Positions 1 through 5,183 of a DNA stretch of 5,394 bases are shown piece after piece; the first letter of the stretch is position 1, and each line of letters opens with the position of its first letter. This DNA is from Gemmatimonadaceae bacterium (GTDB lineage: Bacteria; Gemmatimonadota; Gemmatimonadetes; Gemmatimonadales; Gemmatimonadaceae): positions 1 to 5,394 of the forward strand of contig JALOPO010000291.1 in assembly GCA_025453855.1 (NCBI GenBank), given 5' to 3'. The notes beneath the pieces are model-generated. The model was not told the origin of the DNA. It did no database searches and saw nothing but the letters and a program-made list of their open reading frames with translations. The translations under genes were made by a program, and so were the position numbers.

Positions 1-531
1 GCGGCACATCTCGAGCACGTCGCCGTTCTCGACGCGCTCGGCGAGCATCGTCACCCGGTACGGCAGCAGCTCGCGGATCAGCGGCTTGAGGTCCTGCGGC
101 GTCTTGCCGAGGACATCGATCTTCACCAGCCGGACGTGCTGGAGCACCGGGACCCACTTGGCGTCCCACTCGAAGTCGTCGAGCGCGAAGGTGTAGCCGC
201 GGCGCTTCCCCTCCGCGCACGCCGCCACCACTTCGGCGTCGGGCTCGATCGACTCGAGCAGCTCGATCACCACCTGCGACGGCGGGAGCAGCTCCCACGC
301 GCGCTCCACGATCATCTCGCGCGTGAAGTTCAGCCACACCCGCTCGCCCTCGCTCAGCCGATCGAGGCCGATGCCGAGCACCGCCTGCACGACCGTCCCC
401 GACGCCATGATCGCCGACGTGGCGCCGGCGGCATTGGTCGCACTCGCGGTGTGCCGATAGAGCAGCTCGAAGCCGACCAGCTTCTGCGCCAGGTCGAAGA
501 TCGGTTGACGGGCGACGATGGCGTCGGACAT
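1..531 (-). CDS. EAL-domain signalling protein of the EAL/HDOD (YuxH/CdgJ) type, N-terminal part
   Basis: The first 177 residues are present and the frame is still open at the left edge, so the C-terminal part is missing. The opening MSDAIVARQPIFDLAQKLVG followed by FELLYR (E22) is the characteristic start of proteins that join an EAL domain to a C-terminal HDOD domain. Other EAL landmarks are visible in order: LNFT (N68), IELLES (E90), ALDDFE (D118, D119), VKID (K137, D139) and LAERVEN (E165). In this family the EAL part is often degenerate and may act in protein interaction or c-di-GMP sensing rather than hydrolysis. Here most metal-binding acidic positions remain, but the usual DDFG reads DDFE, so activity cannot be decided. 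The HDOD domain itself is not visible and is inferred from the family. The ATG at 531 was chosen because it gives the family-typical N-terminus. No clear ribosome binding site precedes it. It is transcribed divergently from the ABC exporter genes. Confidence 0.88.
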   Translation of the reverse strand, partial: MSDAIVARQPIFDLAQKLVGFELLYRHTASATNAAGATSAIMASGTVVQAVLGIGLDRLSEGERVWLNFTREMIVERAWELLPPSQVVIELLESIEPDAEVVAACAEGKRRGYTFALDDFEWDAKWVPVLQHVRLVKIDVLGKTPQDLKPLIRELLPYRVTMLAERVENGDVLEMCR

Positions 532-561
532 GCCGGTCGGTGGCAACGGGACACGCGAAAT

Positions 562-581
562 GGCCGGCGTCGTCACCGGCC
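562..581. repeat. Small perfect inverted repeat in divergent intergenic region
   Basis: GGCCGG at 562-567 is matched by CCGGCC at 576-581 across an 8-nt loop. It lies 31-50 nt upstream of the start of the EAL gene and about 110 nt before the ABC ATPase start. It could be an operator for either gene or a hairpin in the leader of the EAL gene. In DNA this GC-rich a 6-bp repeat can also arise by chance. The rest of 532-690 shows no convincing promoter; TATCGG at 597-602 is only a weak -10 candidate for the plus strand. Confidence 0.3.
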
Positions 582-690
582 CTGATCCCCTGTCAGTATC
601 GGACGCTCGGTCGTGCGCGCACACGCCGTTCCCCGGATCGGGTGCGGCCCACTTGCTCGCCCCGTCGCGCCCCGGCACCCTTCGCACCCC

Positions 691-1449
691 ATGACCGACG
701 CCGCGCCGCCGCCCACCCTCGCCCTCAGCGGCGTCACCAAGCGGTACGGCAGCGTCACCGCCATCGATGCGCTCGACCTGACCGTCGCCGCCGGCGAGGT
801 GCTCGGCCTCGTCGGCCCGAACGGCGCGGGGAAGACGACCACGCTCCGCGCCATCGCCGGCATCGTGCGCCCCTCGGCCGGACGGATCGCGATCGCCGGC
901 GTCGATCTCGCCACGCACCCGGTCGATGCCAAGCGCCGGCTCGCCTTCATCCCCGACGAGCCGCACCTCTTCGACTATCTCACCGTCCGCGAGCACTGCC
1001 GCTTCGTCGCGCGCCTCTACGACGTCGCCGACGCCGAGCCGCGCATCGACGCGCTGCTCGACGAGCTCGAACTCGGCGCCAAGCGCGATGCGCTCCCCGG
1101 CGAGCTCTCGCGCGGCATGAAGCAGAAGCTCGCCGTCGCCTGCGCGCTCCTGCACGACCCGGCGCTGCTGGTGCTCGACGAACCGCTCACCGGGCTCGAT
1201 CCGGTCGCGATCCGCCGCATGAAGGGGCTCGTGCGCGCGCTCGCCGCGCGTGGCACCGCCGTCATCCTCTCGTCGCACCTCCTCACGCTCGTCGAGGAGC
1301 TCTGCGATCGTGTCCTCCTGCTCCGCAGCGGCCGCCCCGTGGCCATCGGCTCGCTCGCCGAGCTGGGGGCGCTGCGCCCCGAGTTCGCCGGGCGCTCGCT
1401 GGAGGACGTCTTCATCGCGCTGGTCGGCGAGGACGCCACCGAGCGCTGA
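691..1449 (+). CDS. ABC-2 type exporter, ATP-binding protein (EcsA-like)
   Basis: This is a 252-residue nucleotide-binding subunit that powers export by the membrane protein encoded next to it. All motifs are intact: Walker A GPNGAGKTT at residues 42-50, the ABC signature LSRGMKQKL at 139-147, Walker B LLVLDEP at 159-165, D-loop GLDP at 168-171 and the H-loop histidine H196 in SSH. The Q-loop reads IPDEPHLFDYLT (87-98), with E90 where glutamine is usual; from memory this resembles the IPE-P-LY-LT pattern of EcsA-type ATPases. The C-terminal SLEDVFIALVG is typical of ABC-2 drug/lipid/protein exporter ATPases. An in-frame GTG at 613 would add 26 residues, but that extension is rich in Arg, Pro and His and does not look like coding sequence, so ATG 691 was chosen. 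There is no Shine-Dalgarno sequence. The permease gene starts 2 nt after the stop, indicating translational coupling. The substrate is unknown. Confidence 0.93.
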   Translation: MTDAAPPPTLALSGVTKRYGSVTAIDALDLTVAAGEVLGLVGPNGAGKTTTLRAIAGIVRPSAGRIAIAGVDLATHPVDAKRRLAFIPDEPHLFDYLTVREHCRFVARLYDVADAEPRIDALLDELELGAKRDALPGELSRGMKQKLAVACALLHDPALLVLDEPLTGLDPVAIRRMKGLVRALAARGTAVILSSHLLTLVEELCDRVLLLRSGRPVAIGSLAELGALRPEFAGRSLEDVFIALVGEDATER

Positions 1450-1451
1450 TC

Positions 1452-3185
1452 GTGGCCACCGCGCGTCGTACCACCGCCGCCCGCGCGCTGCTCTATCTCG
1501 CGCGGACGCAGGCCCGGAACCGCTGGCGCTGGCGCCTGCGCCGGCTGCGTCAGCCCCGCTACCTCCTCGGTGGCGTGGCAGCGCTCGCCTACCTCGGCTG
1601 GGTCTCGTGGGGCGCCTCGGCCGGGCGCGCGACGTCGCGGCCGGCGGCGCTCGTGACGTGGGCGCTCCCGCTCACCGTCGCGCTCCACTGGATCGGGCGA
1701 CCCAATCCGCTCGCCCTCGCCTTCTCGCCGGCCGAGGTCCATTTCCTCTTCGCGGCGCCGGTCACGCGACGCACGCTCATCCATGCCCGCCTCCTCGGCC
1801 AGCAGGCCGCGTCGCTCCTCCTGATCGTCGTCTGGGTCGCACTCTTCGACCCGGTGACGACGCTCGCCGGCGTCGTCCCGCGTGCGCTGGGAGCGTGGGT
1901 GCTGGTGACCGCGGTCACGCTCCATCGCACCGGCGCGGCGCTGTCGCTGATCGAGATTCCTGACGCACCACGTCGCCTCCCGATCGCGCGGACGGTCGCG
2001 ATCGCATGGTGCTGCGCTCTTGCTGGCGCGGTCGTGTACGGATGGCGGTCCTTGGGTCCGCTGCTCACCGACGAGTGGGGTCCGCTGCTGGCGACGGCCT
2101 GGCGCCTGCGCGACATCGCCGAGCTCCCACTTCCGCGGGCGATTCTCACCCCGGTCCGATGGTTGGGTGCGCCGGCGCTCGCCACCCAGCCGCTCGCGGC
2201 ACTGGCCGCGCTCCCGCTCGCACTGGCCGTGCTGGCCGCACTCTACGCGTGGGTCGTCCGCGACCCCCGCCCGTTCGAGGAAGCCGCCGCCGACGCCACG
2301 CGTCGCTATGCGGAGCGCATCGCCGCCGTGCGCCGCGGCGCCTTCCGGCGGCCACGCGCCGCGGAGGGCGGCACCGGCCGCACCTCCCGCATCCCGCTGC
2401 CACGGGGCGGACCGGCGGCGCTCGCCTTCGCGTGGAAGAGCGTCGTCGCGACCGCGCGCGCGCACTCGCCGCGCAACCTCGCGCTCTTCGCCGGTGCGCT
2501 GGCGGTGGGGGCGTGGGTCATGCCGCTCATCTCCCCCGACCCGGTCGACGCGGCCATGATCCGCGCCGCCTTCGTCGCCTCGGGCTTCGCGGCGGCCTTC
2601 ATCGCCCTCCCCGGCTGGTTCCGGCAGGATCTCCGCGCCGAACTCGGCCACCTCGTCTTCCTCAAGACAGCACCGATTCCCTCACGCGACATCGTCGCGG
2701 CACAAACCGCCACGGCTGCGTTGCTCGCGTGGTTCGCGCTGGTGCTCGTCTTCGCCGTGCCGCTCTCGCTGGTCGCCATGGGCGACTCGCTCCTCGGCTT
2801 CCGCGCCACGCTGCTCCTGCTGGCCGAGGCGCTGGTGGTCGCGCTCCCCGTGCTCGTGCTCCTCCACTTCACCGTCCACAACGCCTTCGCGATCGTCTTC
2901 CCGGGATGGGCACGCGTCGGGCAGGCGGGGGCCGGCGGACTGCAGGCGATGGGGCAGGCCTACCTCACCCTCGCCGCCGTCCTGCTCGCCCTCGCCCTCC
3001 TGCTCGCGCTCCCGGTCGGAGCTGGCGCACTCGCCGCCCTCGCGGTCGATGGCGCGCTCGCCCTCGCCGTCGCGATCCCGGTGGCCGCCCTCGTCGCGAT
3101 CGTCGAGTGGTGGCTCCTCTGCGCCTGGCTCGGCCGTCAGCTGGAGCGCGTGGAGCCCGACGCCCTCATCGCGACCTCGCGCTGA
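1452..3185 (+). CDS. ABC exporter permease, large polytopic membrane protein
   Basis: The protein has 577 residues counted from the GTG at 1452, which lies 2 nt after the ATPase stop and is preceded by a weak GAG at 1441-1443. The N-terminal 35 residues are strongly basic, followed by about 11-12 hydrophobic segments (roughly 38-54, 65-81, 116-133, 143-160, 178-198, 247-269, 342-360, 370-388, 417-441, 452-475, 503-527 and 530-556). A charged cytoplasmic-type loop spans about 270-335. Motifs PAEVHFLFAAPVTRR (93-107), LGHLVFLKTAPIPSRD (398-413) and GGLQAMGQAYL (495-505) resemble my recollection of the putative ABC exporter membrane family (Pfam ABC_export) and of EcsB-like subunits. The long open frame extends upstream to 540, but that stretch overlaps the ATPase and is a shadow. 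With the ATPase it would form an ABC-2 exporter in the inner membrane. The cargo cannot be told from the sequence. Confidence 0.88.
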   Translation: MATARRTTAARALLYLARTQARNRWRWRLRRLRQPRYLLGGVAALAYLGWVSWGASAGRATSRPAALVTWALPLTVALHWIGRPNPLALAFSPAEVHFLFAAPVTRRTLIHARLLGQQAASLLLIVVWVALFDPVTTLAGVVPRALGAWVLVTAVTLHRTGAALSLIEIPDAPRRLPIARTVAIAWCCALAGAVVYGWRSLGPLLTDEWGPLLATAWRLRDIAELPLPRAILTPVRWLGAPALATQPLAALAALPLALAVLAALYAWVVRDPRPFEEAAADATRRYAERIAAVRRGAFRRPRAAEGGTGRTSRIPLPRGGPAALAFAWKSVVATARAHSPRNLALFAGALAVGAWVMPLISPDPVDAAMIRAAFVASGFAAAFIALPGWFRQDLRAELGHLVFLKTAPIPSRDIVAAQTATAALLAWFALVLVFAVPLSLVAMGDSLLGFRATLLLLAEALVVALPVLVLLHFTVHNAFAIVFPGWARVGQAGAGGLQAMGQAYLTLAAVLLALALLLALPVGAGALAALAVDGALALAVAIPVAALVAIVEWWLLCAWLGRQLERVEPDALIATSR

Positions 3186-3217
3186 CGCACGCCGACCGGG
3201 GGGAGATCGGCCATCCC

Positions 3218-3236
3218 GGCCATGTCACCGATGGCC
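3218..3236 (+). terminator. Hairpin after ABC operon, possible terminator
   Basis: GGCCAT at 3218-3223 pairs with ATGGCC at 3231-3236 around the 7-nt loop GTCACCG, starting 32 nt after the permease stop. An alternative 7-bp pairing uses GGCCATC at 3209-3215 with GATGGCC at 3230-3236. No T-tract follows, so it is not a classical intrinsic terminator, although high-GC bacteria often have such hairpins at operon ends. Confidence 0.35.
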
Positions 3237-3259
3237 TCCCGCAGCACCCGCGCCCCGCC

Positions 3260-3288
3260 CGAACACGGGTGGATCGCCCGTGTACCTT
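3260..3288 (+). promoter_or_regulatory. Promoter with -10 TACCTT, possibly leaderless
   Basis: TACCTT at 3283-3288 lies exactly 7 nt before the ATG at 3296, so transcription starting at the usual distance would begin at the start codon and give a leaderless mRNA. The -35 position 17 nt upstream (CGAACA, 3260-3265) matches TTGACA at only three of six bases. No ribosome binding site is present, which fits leaderless initiation. Confidence 0.45.
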
Positions 3289-3295
3289 GCACCCT

Positions 3296-3887
3296 ATGTT
3301 CGACGACGAGCGCGGGGACGACGACCTCCCCACCGGTGACGGCGACGGGAGCGACGAGCGCCCGGCCGTCTTCGTGACGACGACGCAGGCGATCGCGATC
3401 TCGGTGCAGCGCATCGAGGACGCGCGCGCGCCCGAGGGCGTCTGCCTGGGCGCCTACATCGGCGAGCGCCTCGTCGCGCGCTGCGCGATGCCGGGCGAGG
3501 CGATCGAGCACCTCATCCGCCTCGACCTCTTCCGCGATCCGGTGGCCCTCGGCCTCTTCGCCTACGAGGAGAACCCCGGGCTCCAGTGCCGTCTCTTCGC
3601 GCTCGTGCCGAGCGAGAAGCTGGCCGAGATGGAGACCGCCGACGAGCCGTGGAAGGAGAGCGTGCCGAGCTACGAGGCGTCGCGCGGGGCCGACGACGAG
3701 GAGTCCGACGATGACGACGACGAGGAGGACCGTCCTCCTCGGCCACATCGTCCGCTTCGACGCCGATCGCAAGCACAGCGACGATCTCGCCGCCGAAGCC
3801 GTCGACATCCTCCAGAAGATCATCGGCGGCGGCACCCTCGCCGACGCCGACAACAAGGCCATCGACGACCTGCTCGACTCGCTCTGA
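3296..3887 (+). CDS. Acidic hypothetical protein with apparent +1 frameshift
   Basis: I do not recognise this protein. From ATG 3296 the frame codes for 145 plausible residues: an acidic N-terminus (MFDDERGDDDLPTGDGDG), an ordered-looking core with alternating hydrophobic stretches (AVFVTTTQAIAISVQRI, GLFAYEENPGLQCRLFALV), and an Asp/Glu-rich linker at about 131-145. After 3730 the same frame turns into an Arg/Pro/His-rich tail to the stop at 3985, typical of reading GC-rich DNA out of frame. The next frame instead reads VLLGHIVRFDADRKHSDDLA followed by AEAVDILQKIIGGG and ends ...DDLLDSL with TGA at 3885-3887. Dropping one C of 3730-3731 joins the two into a 196-residue acidic protein. It is probably cytoplasmic, with no signal peptide or membrane segment. 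Alternatives are a short separate gene from ATG 3711 (58 residues), a real disrupting mutation, or a sequencing or assembly error. Confidence 0.68.
3730..3731 (+). other. Probable single-base insertion (frameshift site)
   Basis: The frame used from 3296 and the frame used by the conserved-looking C-terminal end (stop 3885-3887) differ by one base. Both frames are open across about 3711-3732, so the shift could lie anywhere in that acidic run. Removing one C from the CC at 3730-3731 gives the smoothest join, GAG GAC GTC CTC CTC GGC. No stop codon follows closely in the first frame and no known slippery motif is obvious. Confidence 0.55.
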
Positions 3888-3914
3888 CCCTCGCGCCCCG
3901 GCGCCCTCGCCAGC

Positions 3915-3936
3915 GGACGCGCGACCGCCCGCGTCC
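3915..3936 (+). terminator. Hairpin downstream of acidic protein gene, possible terminator
   Basis: GGACGCG at 3915-3921 is perfectly complementary to CGCGTCC at 3930-3936 across an 8-nt loop, 28 nt after the stop at 3887. There is no T-tract, so termination is only suggested. The remainder of 3888-3944 shows no other structure. Confidence 0.3.
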
Positions 3937-4147
3937 CGACGCCCGTGGCTCCCGTGACCGAGGCGGGCTCCGTGCGAACTGCTGATGGGCCGCTGCCTCC
4001 GTGACCGGGGGGCCTCCGTGCCGCGGAGGGGTCCGTGTGCGCGGCCCCGCGTGGCCGGTGAGCGACGGTGCGCTGCGCGAGGGCGCGAAGGCACTGCCTG
4101 CACCGCCACCGGCCGGAGTAGTGCGGGCGCGCCCGTGCGCTCGGAGC

Positions 4148-4164
4148 CAACAGAAAATCTGTTG
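4148..4164. repeat. 17-nt palindrome at the axis of the large inverted repeat
   Basis: CAACAGA (4148-4154) and TCTGTTG (4158-4164) are perfectly complementary around AAA. Flanking GGAGC (4143-4147) and GCTCC (4168-4172) extend the pairing with a 3-nt bulge. The stretch is clearly A/T-richer than its surroundings and lies about 7 bp from the symmetry axis of the long arms, so it would form the tip of a giant hairpin or cruciform. It could alternatively be a regulator binding site. Confidence 0.7.
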
Positions 4165-4294
4165 ATTGCTCCCGCCTGCACGGCGGTCCCCGACGCGCTT
4201 CGACCCCCTTCGCGTCCTTGCGCAGCGCACCGTCGCTCACCGGCCACGCGGAGAGACTGCTGCGGAGCCGTCGCATGCACGGACCCCTCCGTGG

Positions 4295-4386
4295 CACGGA
4301 CGCCCCCCGGTCACGGAGGCATCGGCCCAAAAGCAGTTCGCACGGACGCCCCCCGGTCACGGAGGCATCGGCAAAAAAGCAGTTCG
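4295..4386. repeat. Two tandem 46-bp repeat units in right arm
   Basis: Copy A (4295-4340) and copy B (4341-4386) are adjacent direct repeats that differ at two positions (CC versus AA before the A-run). Both begin CACGGACGCCCCCCGGTCAC and end AAAAGCAGTTCG. A third, degenerate copy follows at 4387-4420 (5 mismatches over 34 bp), and a truncated one precedes at 4278-4294. One full unit in opposite orientation occupies 3975-4020. The units abut with no spacers, so this is not a CRISPR array. Confidence 0.85.
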
Positions 4387-4468
4387 CACGGAGCCCCCCC
4401 GATAACGGAGCCATCGGCCCGCGAGGCGACCCGCCGCGCGTGCCGGGCGTGACGCCGAGATCGTGACG

Positions 4469-5029
4469 TCAGCGCGTGGTCGAGTCGCCCTTGCGGAGCC
4501 CGGTGGGCTCGGCCTCGGTGATCGCGAGGAGCTTCACCTGGAAGATGAGCGTGGCGCTGGCCGGGATGGGGCCGGTGCGCGTGTTGCCGTAGGCGAGGAT
4601 CGGCGGCGTCACGAGGCGCCGCGTGCCGCCGACGCGCATGCCGCGCACCCCCTCGTCCCAGGCCGGGATCACCTGGCCGACGCCGAGCGTGAAGTAGAAG
4701 GGTTCGCCCGCCCGTTCGGTGGAGTCGAACACCTTCCCGTCGGCGAGCCACCCGGTGTACTCGACCTTCACCGTGGCCATCGAGTCGGCCACGGCACCGG
4801 TGCCGACCGTCAGATCCTGCACGTAGAGTCCGCTCGGTCGCTTCTCCATCGCGGCCAGGTTGACGCCGAGCGAGGCGGCGTAGGTGAGCGTCTCGGGTTC
4901 GCCCGAGACGCCCGGCGCGGGGGTCGTGTCGCCGCCGCACGCCGCGACGACGAGGGCGACGAGCGGCGTGACGATGCGCGCGAGGGCGCCACGCATGCGG
5001 GGCGCGGCTGGGTGCAGGGTCGTGGACAT
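4469..5029 (-). CDS. FKBP-type peptidyl-prolyl cis-trans isomerase, lipoprotein
   Basis: This 186-residue exported protein catalyses proline cis-trans isomerisation during folding of envelope proteins. The N-terminus has a basic stretch (R11, R13, R18), a hydrophobic core and the lipobox VAAC ending at C31, followed by GGD, so it should be lipid-anchored in the cell envelope. A flexible linker leads to one FKBP domain at about 65-170. The positions that line the FKBP active site are all present: Y91 in VEYTG, F101 and D102 in VFDS, F111 or F113 in PFYFTLG, V120-I121 and W124 in GQVIPAW, Y147 in AYGN, and F163 in LIFQVKLL. The chain ends soon after the domain, as in small single-domain members. 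ATG 5029 is preferred over the in-frame ATG at 4996 because a TAGCGT box lies 6 nt before it, but 4996 would also leave a workable signal peptide. It converges on the acidic protein gene across the palindromic repeat. Confidence 0.95.
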   Translation of the reverse strand: MSTTLHPAAPRMRGALARIVTPLVALVVAACGGDTTPAPGVSGEPETLTYAASLGVNLAAMEKRPSGLYVQDLTVGTGAVADSMATVKVEYTGWLADGKVFDSTERAGEPFYFTLGVGQVIPAWDEGVRGMRVGGTRRLVTPPILAYGNTRTGPIPASATLIFQVKLLAITEAEPTGLRKGDSTTR

Positions 5030-5035
5030 GCGTGA

Positions 5036-5064
5036 ACGCTAGCCGGCACGCGCACGCGCACGAA
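5036..5064 (-). promoter_or_regulatory. Putative leaderless promoter of the FKBP gene
   Basis: On the minus strand TAGCGT (5041-5036) lies 6 nt before the ATG at 5029, as expected for a -10 box whose transcript starts at the start codon. The -35 position 17 nt further upstream reads TTCGTG (5064-5059) and matches the consensus poorly. No Shine-Dalgarno sequence is present. Confidence 0.35.
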
Positions 5065-5081
5065 GAGGAGCGGCCACACGC

Positions 5082-5109
5082 TTGCCAGCGCTCCCGCATC
5101 GGGTAACCT
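5082..5109 (+). promoter_or_regulatory. Sigma-70-type promoter, TTGCCA-16-TAACCT
   Basis: TTGCCA at 5082-5087 matches the -35 consensus at five of six bases and is followed after 16 nt by TAACCT at 5104-5109. Transcription would begin near 5116, leaving a leader of about 68 nt before ATG 5184. The leader shows no clear riboswitch. A GTG at 5116 falls at the expected transcript start but opens a different frame without a plausible product. Confidence 0.5.
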
Positions 5110-5183
5110 CACCTCGTGCTCGCGCCGTCGGGCGCGACCGGGTGCGCGAGTCGCGCGCGCCGGGTTCCTCGCCGCGTCCCGCG

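Larger units (their letters stand above)
3945..4420. repeat. Long imperfect palindrome (MITE/REP-like element or giant hairpin)
   Basis: This structure fills the space between two convergent genes. The left arm 3975-4091 is the reverse complement of right-arm blocks, in matching order: 3975-4020 pairs with 4295-4340 (46 bp, 4 mismatches), 4021-4037 with 4278-4294 (17 bp, 1 mismatch), and 4049-4091 with 4207-4249 (43 bp, 2 mismatches). That is 99 of 106 positions. Between the last two blocks the right arm carries 28 nt (4250-4277) where the left has 11 (4038-4048). Outer degenerate copies at about 3945-3974 and 4387-4420 extend both arms. The inner region 4092-4206 pairs only patchily. Every reading frame across it gives Arg/Pro/His/Ser-rich low-complexity peptides repeated with the units, so I see no gene. 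No transposase and no clear target-site duplication is seen. It may be a mobile miniature element, a structured RNA or a bidirectional terminator. Confidence 0.85.

Noticed and set aside
613..690. N-terminal extension of the ABC ATPase from GTG 613
   Set aside because: The 26 added residues are Arg/Pro/His-rich and do not fit the family, while ATG 691 is followed directly by the expected first strand.
1017..2651. Long minus-strand open frame of 544 codons across the ABC genes
   Set aside because: It is antisense to a well-supported operon, its product is Arg/Gly/Glu-rich with no recognisable domain, and such frames are common opposite GC-rich genes.
2006..3295. Plus-strand open frame leading into the acidic protein
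   Set aside because: It overlaps the permease in another frame and gives an Arg/Pro/Ala-rich product. The real start is at 3296.
4310..4390. Intrinsic terminator for the FKBP gene using the T-run on the minus strand (TTTTTT opposite 4373-4378)
   Set aside because: No stable short stem lies immediately before that T-run, so I could not support a classical terminator there, although the large palindrome may still stop transcription.
3137..4414. Minus-strand open frame of 425 codons spanning the acidic gene and the repeats
   Set aside because: It is low-complexity, antisense to a plausible gene, and only follows the repeat units through the palindrome.
4295..4420. CRISPR array
   Set aside because: The 46-bp units abut directly with no unique spacers, and no cas genes are visible.
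3985..4466. Several short plus-strand frames within the palindrome (products rich in Arg, Ser, Pro, His)
   Set aside because: The peptides repeat with the DNA units in more than one frame, so they reflect the repeat and not protein coding.
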